64,000 nt of DNA. Origin: Toxorhynchites rutilus septentrionalis (Eukaryota > Arthropoda > Insecta > Diptera > Culicidae). The translations under genes and the position numbers were made by a program. Shown here in pieces: positions 34,135 to 45,689 of the stretch (positions within the stretch are counted from its first letter, which is position 1; the number at the start of each line of letters is the position of its first letter). Under the pieces are notes generated by a model that was not told the origin of the DNA, ran no database searches, and saw nothing but the letters and a program-made list of their open reading frames with translations. The DNA is taken from positions 97,795,105-97,859,104 of the forward strand of contig NC_073745.1 of the NCBI RefSeq assembly GCF_029784135.1. The letters are read 5' to 3'.

Positions 34135-34400
34135 AGGATCCCGTGAATTGTCCTCCATGGTCATGCGATTTAACTCCGTAGGCCTATTTTTGTGGGGGTA
34201 AGTGAAGTTACTGATCTACGCAAAGGAGCCGCAGACGATTGACGCCTTGAAAGACAACATTAACCATGTTATCATTGTTATATAATGTCCTTTGCTGGAA
34301 AAAATGTTCAAAAGTTGGAGCTCTCGATTGGACTTCCTCCGAACCATCCGTGGTAGCCGGATATCAAATTGAAATTGAATGGTAATTCAATTTGATGTTC
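34135..34400 (+). pseudogene. DD41D-type transposase C-terminal relic
   Basis: The plus strand reads CDLTP, then YAKEPQTIDALKDNI, LLEKMFKSWSSRLDFLRTIR and GSRISN. This matches the C-terminal region of the transposase family in the nest at 8.2-9.1 kb (WPPRSPDLTP, TLAALKDNI, RGGHLRD). The catalytic aspartates are not readable. No terminal repeats were seen. Confidence 0.6.
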
Positions 34401-34849
34401 TATACCTTTATTACACCTTATATTTTCACACATGTTTAAAGTATAATTGTCTATACATTATCCATATCTGTTATGTAAATCCGACTCCGCAACTCTATTC
34501 GCTCTTGCATCGTCCTACATGGATAACATATTTTCTGAAAAGCAACATTTGAACTTCAAACACGTCTAACGCAAACAGTCATCGATAGATCATAACACAC
34601 CCACGTTCACTAGCTCTCGATCGCGTTAATAATTTCCTCGTGGGCAGCCTATCGAGCGGGATCGATTTGTGTGGCATGTTCATACCAGACTACCAATAGA
34701 ACCAAACCGAACTCAAGCAATCTCCTGATCTAATAACGCTTCACGCGTAGGTGGATTGCTTTTTTTTTAATTTTAAGCATTTGCCAGGACAGGAATATCT
34801 CACGAGTAAAAACAAGTAGATGTGGATGATCTTTTAAACGGAGAAAATT

Positions 34850-34990
34850 GATGGAAATTCGCTTCGAAGTACCTTCCATGTGCACTTGTGGTAAACGGAG
34901 TGTAGTATTCGTGTTCAAAGGCACCATAAACGGCGAAATCTACAAACCTGAGGGTCTTGGCTGCTTTCGTGAAGTAGTGGTATGCAGCTA
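34850..34990 (+). pseudogene. ITmD37E transposase fragment
   Basis: A short block, CTCGKRSVVFVFKGTINGEI, aligns with CSCGKRSAPFVMTGTVNGQV in the 4.4 kb element, followed by YKPEGLGCFREV. It is an isolated piece of the region between the first and second catalytic residues. Confidence 0.65.
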
Positions 34991-35094
34991 ATTCTGTGGA
35001 TTTTGTGCTGAAAGTAAAATTTTAGTCTTATTTCAATAACTAAAGCCGAACTGGAAAACGATAAAAAGTGACGCAATCACGACTCACCCTTTAG

Positions 35095-35480
35095 ATATCA
35101 CAGAGAACTGTTGAACTATTAACTTTTGGCCAATAATATGTGGTTTAAAATGAAGTCAAGAAATTCAACCTCATCAATTTGTGTATTAGTGCCTGATGTC
35201 ATACATTATCAAATGCTTCTTCTGTATCAATTAGTACCACTGCTTTAGTTTTCGATAATGATTTTTGTTCTATATTATATTTGTCACTCTGACCAGTTAG
35301 TTAACTGTTATTTGACCCTTTTTAAACCGAATTGTCTCGCTCTTCTAATGCTATTCATTTCAAAGTGCATTATAATTCGCTTCAAGATAATTTTTTGTAA
35401 AATTTTGCCATTGTTAGATAGAAGTCTAATTGGTATTCAACATAATAAAAGGATTAAGTTGAATATTGCAGCGAATATTT
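35095..35480 (-). pseudogene. Jockey-like LINE reverse transcriptase fragment
   Basis: Minus-strand frames contain LSNNGKILQKIILKRIIMHF, then IRRARQFGLKR, KTKAVVLIDTEEAFDNV, and ALIHKLMRLNF. The order corresponds to reverse transcriptase motifs 1 to A, with the VLIDTEEAFDNVWH-type A box carrying a catalytic D; the W is replaced by a stop. This is a different LINE type from those at 10.6 and 24 kb. Confidence 0.65.
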
Positions 35481-36086
35481 TATACATTAAGAAATGCAGT
35501 TTTTGACCTCGCTCCACGCACGCCGGTAACCAATGTTGACACGATGACACTCGATGACTCCTGATGTCAAATCGCGGATGCTTTTTTTAACCAAATAAGT
35601 TGAAAACGGGGCGAAAACGAATTCATTTGTTGTCCGTTATTGACGGAAAGGATATCACATACTTGCGTAGAACAAATAATGTGCGATTCACATAGAACGT
35701 TACGGAAAAGAACGTCTACGTTCCGTCAACGCCTCCACCAATTCACACATGCAGTCAATGCTTGCACCAGCACCGTCACGTCAAACGTCAAACGAATGAT
35801 TTATTCAATGTTATTCATGGTGTCGCCATCTACAACAATATTAAATTGCTATGCCCTCTTTCAAATCAGCATGCCTAGAATCAGTCCTAAATTTAGAAAA
35901 ATTCAATGAAAATCATTGAACTATGTTATTTGAATGCCTAAAACCTGTAGTCCCGACCCTTTTTAACAATAATAATATATAGACTGTTTTTCTCAGCTAG
36001 TCGTGAATTGATTTTGACTGAGAAATTTGAAACTGGGAGGTAGGAGCATAAAAAATGCAGCCAAAATCAAAACAAAAGCCAAAAAA

Positions 36087-36667
36087 ATGAGTGAAAAAAA
36101 ATCAACATGTAAGTCCGAAGTCTTGTTGTTCAGGATCATTTGCAGCAGATTTCACAGCGAAAGATTGCAGAGAAGTTCGGAATAAGCCGTGAAATTGTGC
36201 ACAAAGCTTACGGTTCGCTTGCTGACAGATCCGGAAGATCGATAGCTGTACGTGAAAAAATCTCTAAAAATATCTGCTGAAAAAATTGGAATCTACCCGG
36301 AAACATGTTGACTAACCCAAAGACTTTTGGAAAAAATACTTTGGAATGACGAATCGAAATTTAAGCTTTTCAACAAGAAGCGGCGCGAAAGAGTGTAACG
36401 GAACGATGATGAAGGATTGCAGGAAAGTAGTTTGCAGGCTAAGTCAAGCACGGAGGAGACAATGTAATAGTGTGGGGGTGCTTCTCCTGGATCTGGTGCG
36501 AATTCACGGAATCATGACAGCAGATGTCTACATTGACATCCTTAAGGACAACCTGAAGCAATCGCTTCGAAAAACTGGAGTGAAAAACAGCTTCGTTTTC
36601 CAATAGGAGAACTACCCGAATGGGGGTCTTCCTAGCCACATTGGTTGCGCGTTCGATTAGTAAGCGA
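36087..36667 (+). pseudogene. Near-identical duplicate of the Tc1 transposase/SINE junction
   Basis: These 581 bases repeat 32577-33158 with only about three differences (a lost A near 36097, gactg to gaatg at about 36347, and a C to G at about 36423). The segment starts at the transposase ATG and ends 46 bases into the SINE head. It therefore carries the same SINE insertion junction. Neither transposon nor SINE ends are present, and the flanks are A-rich sequence unrelated to the source. Residues such as ILWNDESK retain the first catalytic D, but the frame has the same stops. Confidence 0.85.
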
Positions 36668-36719
36668 CAAAACCCAGACAAAAACCAAAACAAAAATTGA
36701 CTAAAACTCATAATCGTAC

Positions 36720-37355
36720 GCTGGTTGAAATCTCTATTCGATTTCGAAGGCATTGGCCAATTTCCGAATTCCATCAGTGGTATGGTATCCCTTGTTCATT
36801 GCAACTATCTCTAGCTGGTTTTGGCCCTATCTACGAGTGTTTTGGTGTATTAGGAAGGAATATTTATCAACTTTTTCATCAAGTGGTTTTTTAAATCGTT
36901 ATTTTTGAAATTTGATGGTTTCTAAATTCCTTACACAGATTACTGCCTTAGTTTTTTTTTTACTGAGATTGATGTCGGAAGATTGTGGAGGAATATCAAT
37001 AACTTTTGAGTATATGTCTCAAAAGTTATTGATATTATATCTATATGTCTTGAGCTCTGGGTCATTGTCTTGACAAAACTTGTATCCTCGATTCCATCCC
37101 ATTTTGTTGACACTTTGCTTCATATTTTCCCTCAGGATGTTCAAGTAAACATTCTGATCCAATACACCATCGATGAAAACCAAATTGTTCATACATGCAC
37201 CCTCACCATCACCATCACTATGTTGAAACGTTGCTTTCAGATTTTTTTGACGTTTAATTCATCGTTTGCTTCCTCCTTACGAAATGATAGCCATCGGAGC
37301 CAAAAAATATCAAATTAGGACTCATCTATGGAAATAACATCTTACCAGTAAGACA
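36720..37355 (-). pseudogene. Tc1-family transposase relic
   Basis: On the minus strand the blocks run VISIDES and FDIFWLRWLSFRKEEAN (first catalytic D), NNLVFIDGVLDQNVYLNILR, ENMKQSVNKMG, YKFCQDNDPELK (second catalytic D), VIDIPPQSSDINL (final region), and NRIEISTS towards the end. Stops and frameshifts are frequent. The segment 36993-37037 has become a perfect-looking palindrome (caataacttttgag/ctcaaaagttattg) by local rearrangement. Confidence 0.7.
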
Positions 37356-37397
37356 TTGATGTGTTTGATGCTGTTTGGAATCAATAAAAAAAAAGTT

Positions 37398-37430
37398 CGG
37401 ACTCGATTATCCGGGATTCGATTATCCGGA
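37398..37430. repeat. Pogo/Tigger-type terminal motif, left
   Basis: The sequence cggactcgattatccggg is followed directly by attcgattatccgga. Repeated 'cgattatccgg' blocks are characteristic of pogo/Tigger termini. The same motif, in palindromic form, occurs at 41730-41796. Confidence 0.55.
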
Positions 37431-37479
37431 GTATTTTAAGATTTTCGGAAATTTTAAATAATTTGTATAATAATTCCAT

Positions 37480-39600
37480 ATTGGTTAGCTAATAACGGTA
37501 TCAAATGAAAGGGCTTGACTAGTTGAACACTGTTATTTATTAAAAAATACAAATCCCAAATAGCCGCCACCACAAAATGGCGCCATTCCATTCCATTCTT
37601 TGTTTTCGAGAGGCTTTAAACGTTGAAGTTCATTCGCCTCTAACAGATGGCGTCATATATATTTTTTTCACAACCCCATCAATATGGGTATCAAATGAAA
37701 GGGCTTGACTAGTAGAACAAAGTTATTTATGAAAAATGCAAATTCAAAATGGCGGCCACTACAAAATGATGAATTACATATTTTCTCAGAACCCCATCAA
37801 TATGGGTATCAAATGAAAGGGCTTGACACAGTTATATATGAAAAATGCCAACCCAAAATGGCCGCAACCACAAGATAGCGCCACATATATGTTTTTTTCA
37901 CAACCCCATCAATATGAGTATTTAATAAAAGGGCTTGACTGGTAGAATACAGTAGATCATCAAAAATCCAAATCCAAGATGATCGCAGTTCCCAAATAAA
38001 CAATTACTTTTTCATGGTTCCATTCAGCTTACCCTGTTTGTATGTATATTTGAGTGTTTTGTAGGGTTGTCCCACATTAATAGAAAATTGATTCCCGTAT
38101 GAATCCCGTTCCTGTTGAATGATTGATCTGAAATTTGGAACATACATTTAATTCTACTGTCATTATAAAACTGCGTATTCCATGATCTTGAAAAATTCAA
38201 TTTGGCCGCCGCCTAAAAAATGGCTGAATGGCTTGATTTGGAGAATACACTACCCTATGAACAACATAAATTCGAAAAGGTCGCCGTCACTAAATGGTCG
38301 ACCATGTATATTTTGCAATCTCCTCAATGTTGGTATCAAATGAAATGATTTGACTAATATAATACAATATATCATCAAAATATTCCGAAGAAAGTTAGGT
38401 AAGAAAAAAAAAATTAAAAAAAACATTTTTTTAATGGGTTTAATGTAGAGAAGTATACTAATGATACAGATAATTTACTAAGAACTAGAAAATAAAATAA
38501 GTAAAAAAACTTTTTTAGTTAAACGGTTTAATGTACTTAAAACTAGAAAAAAATTAGACAAGTAGCAGTTGGTAATTATCACATCCGTTCCATCATTAAT
38601 CTAGGGCAATGATGAGACTAAAATAAAATCGTGGAGTATATGATGAAACAACTGACTGTGGATAATGGAAATCCAACGTTTATTTCTTACCTAATTTTCA
38701 TCGGAATATTTTCATGATGTACTGTATTCTATTAGTCAAATCATTTCATTTGATGCCGATATTGAGGGGATTGCAAAAAACACATAGTCGACCATTTAGT
38801 GGCGGCGACCTTTTTGAATTTATGTTGTTTATTATGTTTCGTGTTCTTCAAGTCAAATCATTCAGCCATTTTTTAACGACGGCCAAATTGAATTTGTCAA
38901 GTTCATGGAATACGCAGTTTTATAATGACAGTAGATTTAAAGGTATGTTCCAAATTTCAGATTAATCTGTCAACAGAAACGGGGTCAATTTTCTATTAAT
39001 GTGGGACAACCCTACAAGCATTCAAACATACCTAGAAACAGGTCAAGCAGAATGAAACTATTTAAAATGTAATTAGTTGTTTGGGGACGGCGGCCATCTT
39101 CGAATTGGATTTTTCACTATCCGCTATGTTTTACTAGTTGAGAACTTTCTTTTTCTTTTTTTTTTCTTTTGATGCCCATATTGATGAGGTTGTGAAAAAA
39201 ATATATATGGCGCCATTTTGTGATGGCAGCCATTTAGGATTTGCATTTTTCATAAATAACTGTGTTCTACTAGTAAATCCCTTTCATTTGATATACATAT
39301 TGATGGGGTTTTGAGAAAATTTGTAATCCGCCATTTTGTAGCGGTCGCCATCTTTGATTTTCATTTTCCATATAAATAATTGTGTTCTACTGGTCAAGCC
39401 TTTTCATTCGACACCCATATTGATGAGGTTTTGGGAAAACTCATATTGATGAGATTTTGAGAAAATATGTACATAATCCGCCATTTTGTAGCGGCCGTAA
39501 TCTTGGATTTTCAAAATCATGGAATACGCAGTTTTATAATGACACCAGAGATAAAGATGTGTTCCAAATTTCAGATCAAACGGTCAACACGAAGGGGGTT
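37480..39600. repeat. Fold-back element: two inverted arrays of about 120 bp tandem repeats
   Basis: The left array repeats tatcaaatgaaagggcttga at about 37499, 37687, 37807 and (degenerate) 37916 and 38333. Each is followed by a block like 'aatggcggccac'. The right array carries the same units in reverse (tttcatttgatgcccatat type) at about 38745, 39170, 39285 and 39400. The arms pair about a centre near 38545, separated by a 280 bp A/T-rich spacer (38406-38690). Translated frames inside are repeat sequence. The organisation is that of a fold-back (FB-type) element. Confidence 0.8.
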
Positions 39601-39699
39601 AAATTTCTACTAATGTGGTACAGCGCTACAGACAAAGTTACAAAGTCACAAAGTCACAAACATTCAAACGGCTCAAGCTAGATAAAACCGTTTACTAAA

Positions 39700-40492
39700 T
39701 AAGTGCAATTCATAATTATATTACGTTTACCGAGAGAAGATTCGTTTTGTTTTGACGTAGGACTACGTCTAACCGGAAGATATAGGGGGTGAAATGGAAA
39801 TCTAGGCACTGAACAAGTAGGAAAAAATGCAAGATTTGTAACGCTTATAACTCGAGCATTTCTCAATAGATCGCAAAGGTTTTTGCATCAATTGATAGGA
39901 AATATATCTACGCATCTATCATAACGAATAACATTTCATTTTTCTTGAGAAAATAATTGAATAATTATGAAATATCAAGCATTGTCCAAATGCACTATGT
40001 GCCCATTTTTGATTGGTCCATTTTGTGCTCCTCAAATCGTACCGACCAAAACGGGCAACCAGAGCAGCAGCGAAATAGAATGAAGCACGATTGGAAAGGA
40101 AAAAGAAAAAAATGAACGAAACATTGGTCGCAGTCTCACACATGCGTAATTCTCGAGCCAGCCAGTCAGCTTAAAAATCCCCGCTCCGCTGCCGTAACGA
40201 TGCTCACGGATTCTTTGTGTGGACACCGACTGGAAAACATCGTTGCTGGTCGAGCTGGACGGCGAGGGATCGAGTGCCTTTCTCAAGGCAAGAGGGCGGA
40301 GGTGGTAGCGCTGGAGTAGAGTAGAGTAGAGTTTTCAAAGGGCCTTTCTCAAGGCTAGAGACGAATGAACTGCAAAAGTTTAAAGTCTCTATAATACAAT
40401 ACCTTCCTTCCTTCCGTAACGATCATTCTCATTCAAACCGTACACCACATCGGTTCGCATCACAACACATCAACAAACCAACCCAAGCAGCC
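39700..40492. other. Stretch upstream of the histone pseudogene
   Basis: No recognised gene. It holds the palindromic motif gacgtaggactacgtc (39759-39774) and a GAGGCGAATGAACT-type hairpin repeat (40357-40390). An array of 'gtaga' units lies at 40315-40331. The final 60 bases before the pseudogene resemble an ordinary insect 5' untranslated leader (cacaacacatcaacaaacca). Confidence 0.45.
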
Positions 40493-40700
40493 ATGTCTGG
40501 ACATGGTAAAGGAGGAAAAGTGAAGGGAAAGGCAAAATCCCGATCGAACCGTGTTGATCTGGAGTTCCCCGCAAGGGTAGCTAGGCCGAGCGCGTTAGTA
40601 CCAGTGCACCAGTCCACCTAGCCGGCGTTATATAGTTTCGGCCGCCGAAGTAATCGAGTTAGCTGGAAAAGCTGCTGGCGACGATAAGAAAACCCGCATT
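40493..40700 (+). pseudogene. Histone H2A pseudogene
   Basis: The ATG is followed by MSGHGKGGKVKGKAKSRSNR, the highly conserved N-terminal tail of insect H2A with R4 changed to H. A deletion of roughly 30 bases removes the VGRIHRLLR segment and shifts the frame. Further blocks AERVSTSAPVHLAGV and EVIELAGKAAGDDKKTRI remain recognisable in shifted frames, after which homology ends. The copy is therefore dead. A histone-type 3' stem-loop with one mismatch lies about 240 bases downstream. Confidence 0.85.
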
Positions 40701-40936
40701 TGGAACAGAACACATTCGGTTCGGTGGACATCAAGACAACAGGCAGTTGCAGCGAGTGGCGAGTGGCAAACGCAATCGCAAAACGGCAGCAGGAAGCAGA
40801 AGAAAAAAGTTTGTTCTTTTTACAATCTGCTTTGGTGGTAAATCCAGAACAAGGCGGCATCGAGGGCGTTCGAAATGTTTTTTTTTCAAAACCACGAGTA
40901 CTAAGTTTTCTAAATTGGAACCATTCCATAAAACAA

Positions 40937-40952
40937 GGCGCTTTTCAGGGCC
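40937..40952 (+). terminator. Histone-type mRNA 3' stem-loop, one mismatch
   Basis: The sequence ggcgcttttcagggcc fits the replication-dependent histone 3' stem-loop pattern, a six-base stem with a TTTC-type loop, preceded by acaa and followed by a. One stem pair is disrupted. It belongs most simply to the H2A pseudogene upstream. Confidence 0.65.
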
Positions 40953-41170
40953 ATTAAACCTTCCAAAAAAGAGTTTAGGAAATAAAGTTCAATGCTTTCT
41001 AAAACATTATCCAAAATAATAATAAAACACAAATTGATTTTTTCATAATTTGTTTGCCAGGATCTGATGAGTATGTGAATTTGGCAGTTGTTCTGAGCTT
41101 ATTGATAGTTGGGGACTTTCCTGATTATTCAATTTTCACCAATTCTTAAATTGTTTCCAGATTGAAAGTA

Positions 41171-41390
41171 CAGTAATTTACAATTAGTTCGACATTTAGC
41201 TAATTGGACGGACATGTAATGCGACTTATTTAGTTGGACATTTTTGTAAACATAGAGATCCAAATTATGACCCCACATTGAAAGTCAACACTGTACCACT
41301 GTCATCGCAAATGTTCAATTACAGGTTAAGATCGCCTCCAATGCAAGACTGAGTGGCGCTTCGGCACGTCGCATTGAATGTAATTTACTG
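41171..41390. mobile_element. Small TA-flanked MITE (220 bp)
   Basis: Inverted ends CAGTAATTTACAA and, reversed, CAGTAAATTACAT are each flanked by TA (41169-41170, 41391-41392). The interior contains ttagttggaca-type repeats and no coding frame. It sits between the two histone stem-loops. Confidence 0.65.
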
Positions 41391-41529
41391 TACAACATGT
41401 CACAAAGCTGGATGGGAAGAAATTTTCCAACTGTGAAAGCTGTGGCGAGTGGCAAACGCAATAGCTAAACAGGAAGGTTTAACCGAACAAGATGGGAATA
41501 TCGAGTGATAACAAAAACACAACACCAAA

Positions 41530-41545
41530 GGTTCTTTTCAGAACC
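41530..41545 (+). terminator. Canonical histone mRNA 3' stem-loop
   Basis: The sequence ggttcttttcagaacc is a perfect six-base stem with a four-base loop, preceded by ccaaa and followed by atcaac, matching the histone consensus closely. An AAAGAG element 16 bases downstream resembles the U7 purine-rich box. No histone reading frame was recognised immediately upstream. A stretch at 41446-41467 shares gtggcgagtggcaaacgcaa with 40755-40774, suggesting a second decayed histone unit. Confidence 0.7.
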
Positions 41546-44518
41546 ATCAACATATTCATAAAGAGTAAACAGTAAACTAATCCATTTTTCAGGTAGATAG
41601 GTAGGTATTCACGTAGGAGAAGAAAATAAAACAATATATTTAAAATATATATTTAACAAAAGCTGTCCCCTTTGTATAGTCCTACGTCACTCCGGTTATG
41701 TCCCCGACATTACCCACCCGTCTTTTTTTGACTCGATTATCCGGAGGATTTGATTATTCGGAGTGAAAAAAAATCAATACTCCGGATAATCGAGTCCGAC
41801 CTGTACCAGGAATTCAAAAGATAGATTTTGTAAACAGAATGTAGATTTCATAATTGACTAGGTGTGATGACCATACGGGATATTGTATAATGATGAAAGT
41901 CAACTTACGAATATGTCAGTAATATGTAAATGAGCATTACTGAATGACAGAATAATTTCCGCACAAGAGTTCGTGACATGACTGAATTGGACCTTTGAAG
42001 CATACCTCCGAAGGATTACCAAGCAGTCTGGTGATTGAGAATATTGAATAAGTGAGTGTGGTTACCTTCCCCTAAGTGTCTGATAGTGTGTCAATTGGTA
42101 GTGAAGTGGTAGTGGTAGTGAACCAGACTTCTACTGACGCACCAACTACTTACTAGTTCACTATCCATCGGAGAGTTTGTTCTACTCCCTCATATATTAT
42201 CCTCGACAAGGCCGTGAATCAGTGGAAGGTAAGACGTTACACAAAATAACAATAATTCAATGTCTCGTACAATGCTCGTGGAAGTGGTATCCATTTCCTC
42301 CTCACCCACACGCTACGCTACGTAGCCATTTACCTTTGCGTGGTTTCTACCCACCGTACGAAGCCGGCGAATCTAGAACAAGGAATCATTTGCCTACCCC
42401 CAAACAGCAAAATATACACTCATTATATTGGCCTGATAGAATTCGAAGCACGGGGGAAAAACGTTTTGCCGCCTCAGTGACTACGCGCCTCCGTCGTCTG
42501 GTCGCATATATCGATTTTGTAATAATAATCAAGCCGCCGTACGCCACAACGTGTGTATGTGTGTTTGAAGCCCTCATACGAAGTCCATTTTGAGCTCGGT
42601 AGAGTTGAATGACTCCCATCTGGTTTGAATATTCCGACGACAAACACAATCCACTCCGAGAATGCGTCGGGCATTATCATGTTGGGCGGGTGGATATGGC
42701 AGAGAACCATACTGAAACGATTAAGAACGCATATAGCTGGTGGTAATTGCAATCATAGTCTCATAACTAACGCGTAGTGCTATATTCCGAACCTCACTAA
42801 CAACGATGATAGTTTCCACTGGGGATAATGATTCCCATTGGCATTCCACCATTCTGTTTGACACTTGACCCGAATTTAGTCTCGATGGATCATCTCAACC
42901 TAGAAGTATCATCTAAGGCTGTCCCAAATGAGCGATTGCCATTTTCGGAAGCCAAAAACGATCGATGATACAACAGATGGTATCACCCGATGCGGCCATA
43001 ATTAGTCATGGTTTGTTTTTCACAGATTCGAGTGGTGAAGGTATTTTTTTCAATTTAATTTCGTTGAACTAACGCCTTCTTCGCGCTATTGCCGCCTTCT
43101 CGAATTTGCTGAAAAAGAAAAATTACAAAAACAAACCACCGCAATTGAGTCTGCTGCTGCTGCTGGCGACGCTTGAACCTTGCCGGCAGACCGGTTCCTC
43201 GTTTGAAGGTTTCTCCCCGTTTGAAGGAATTGTATGAATACTTGTGGTCATAAGATGACACCCACGTTTGATCGAGAAGCTTATGGGCAATGAGATGCAG
43301 TGATTTCTAGCATAAAGAAAAATGAATAACAAGAATCGTTTGGGTGTCCGGTTGACTCATTTGCTGCGTACATGTAAGGGTTCGTTTGGTTGGTCAAGTG
43401 CTGCACTGGTATAGTGGAACTGAATACCATGCAACGTAAACCGCAGTTTAATATACAATCAATTTTACCGTATTTAATCAAAATTTTCTATGTACCAATA
43501 TACGTTCACAACTATTTTTGAGAGATTTGAACACATAAATATGTAAAAAATATAAAAAATCAGTTTTACGCCTCATTCCCCTGTCCACTAGACCTGTTAC
43601 GAGTCTAGGTGACTCAGTATGACTTCATAGTATCGAAGATGTTCGCCAACATGAAAAGCTTGGTGGACTCTAGTGTTATTTTTTCAGGAGTTTATCTGGG
43701 AAAATGATAAAAGTGGATCGAAGATGGTTATCAATACTACTGCCTTAGTACAATAGGGATGTAGATACTAAGGATCGGATTCCAAGATATTCTGATTTGA
43801 CGCGTTGAATATCATCTCTTCAGTATGTAAAAGAGAGCAACGGGACACATATGCGATATTTTGTAAGGTTTTGAGTAAACAATTTCAGTTTTGAGTTCAA
43901 CAATTTCAATACACTAACATAACATAAAAATATTCGACGACGATGTACAAAAGGTGAGCAATAAATTATTGGCAGTTTAAAATTGTTTTCAAACAAATCA
44001 ATCCTCTTTGGGTGACGAGCAGAGATGGAAACTAAAATAGAGATCTCGTAGAACATTGATGCCCTCGGCTTCGAAAACATCTTCAATCTGCCACTAAAGT
44101 TCCTCAGTTCCAGATTTTATCAATATCTAAAGTTGTACCAATTTAAAATCTTAAAATCTGTGAAATCCTGAATTACCTCGCGATGGAAGAAAAAAAAGAG
44201 AATAATTCTACACAAATGTGATGAAAACCCGACATTACCTTATGCATGATAATGTTTGCACCATTGAGCAATGTCAAAGTTGAGAAAATTCTCAAAAATT
44301 TCGGTTTCGATTTTTTTATTCATAAAAAATCGAAGGGTTGTATCCGAGACACGACCGCTCAGGACGTAGGACTACGCAAATTTTTTTTTTTATTTGTTGG
44401 TTTATCATTTCGGATATTATTAGCGAATACGTCGAAGTTTCATAAATAACTCTTTAGTAAAATAGTTCCGGGGACCCTGAAAAGGTTTAATGGCTTGCGT
44501 GGTTTTGTAGAGTCGGAT
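41546..44518. other. Unassigned stretch with a pogo-type mini-palindrome
   Basis: No gene was recognised across about 3 kb. At 41730-41796 gactcgattatccgga and its exact reverse complement face each other 35 bases apart, ending in cgacctgta, a pogo/Tigger terminal palindrome. The 42177-42593 plus frame (138 codons) and the overlapping minus frames show no motif. A ctgctgctgctgg run lies near 43151-43163. At 44359-44370 the gtaggactacg motif recurs. Confidence 0.45.
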
Positions 44519-45307
44519 GAAAAATGGATTCCTGTCTGTCTGTCTGCCTGTCTGATTCTTATGGACTCGGAAACTGCAGAACCGATTGACATGAAAATTG
44601 GTATGTAGGGGTTTTTTAGGCCGGGGAAGGTTTTCATGATAGTTCGAGACCCCTCCCCACTCTCTAAAGGGAGGCTGCCATAAAAAAGAAACATAAATTT
44701 CTACAATACTCGAGAATTAATCAAGTAAATGCAACCAAATTAGGCATCTGGAGGTTTTAGGATGCAATAATTGATTCTATGGTGGTTAGATATTCCTCCC
44801 CACTCTCCTAAGGGGGGCTGCCATACAAATGAAACACAAATTTCTGCATTACTCGAGTATTAATCAAGCAAACGAAACCAAATTTGGCATGTGAAAGTTT
44901 TAGGATGCAATAAATGTCATAACTCGAAAACTAATCAAGCACAAGTAAATGGAGCCAAATTTGGCATGTGAAGATTTTAGGGGACACAAAACGTTTCTAT
45001 GGTGAATAGACACTCCTCCCCTCTCTCTCTCTCTGAGGGGAGAAGAGGGGAAGGGTCATTCTATCATATTTTCTGTATCAAACATTGATTCCATGTAACG
45101 GAGAAACATGTTATTTGCAAGTGGTTAAAAAATCTTGAAATCTTTTTAGTAAAAGGTAAATTTAACGGGGTCAATTAGAAGATCAATCAATGAACAGCTC
45201 TGCGATTGGATTCATGAACTTGCGCTTAGTAAGAAAACGTGAATGTTTGAAGGTATTGATAACAAAAAACTAATTTTGGGCGAGACGAAGTTTGCCGGGT
45301 CAGTTAG
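44519..45307 (+). mobile_element. Non-autonomous Helitron copy B
   Basis: It begins near gaaaaatggattcctgtctg with a (CTGT)n run and continues with actcggaaactgcagaaccg. Three approximate repeats of the 'actcgagaattaatcaag' block, each followed by a 'ctccccactctc' tract, come next. The 3' end reads gacgaagtttgccgggtcag, then TTAG and T, the typical Helitron 3' terminus with one change from CTAG. There is no Rep/helicase gene. Related sequence lies at 28.8-29.7 kb and a scrap at 63.27-63.37 kb. Confidence 0.75.
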
Positions 45308-45689
45308 TATTGATATGAATCATTTCGAACACTCAAGTTCCCACAAAAATTATTTTTATGTACGTAATTTATACTCGCGGTATATCATTTCTTTTTTGAC
45401 ATATAAGCCTGATGCAGACTAAGACGCATCAATTCTGATACTGACTGTTTAAATACGTTGCTCCGTATTTTATTCAAATCGTGAAAACCGTACACCAAAT
45501 CATTTTTGTTCATATAGATCATGTTTATAAATACATAGTTACCTTCACTTGATTTATTTGAACCTCATTGTTGAAAAGAAAACAATATTCATATGAACTT
45601 CATATGAACTTATGAAAACATAAACATAAACGAAACATAGCCGTTATTGAATTGAATGCATGGTGAAAATAAAAACATTTTTCATTTGA

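Noticed and set aside
37398..41800. A single 4.4 kb pogo element spanning the fold-back array and the histone pseudogene
   Set aside because: The two pogo-type tips are real, but the right one is itself a small palindrome and no transposase lies between, so two separate remnants are more likely.
42177..42593. 138-codon plus-strand frame
   Set aside because: No motif and an overlapping minus-strand frame of similar length; likely chance.
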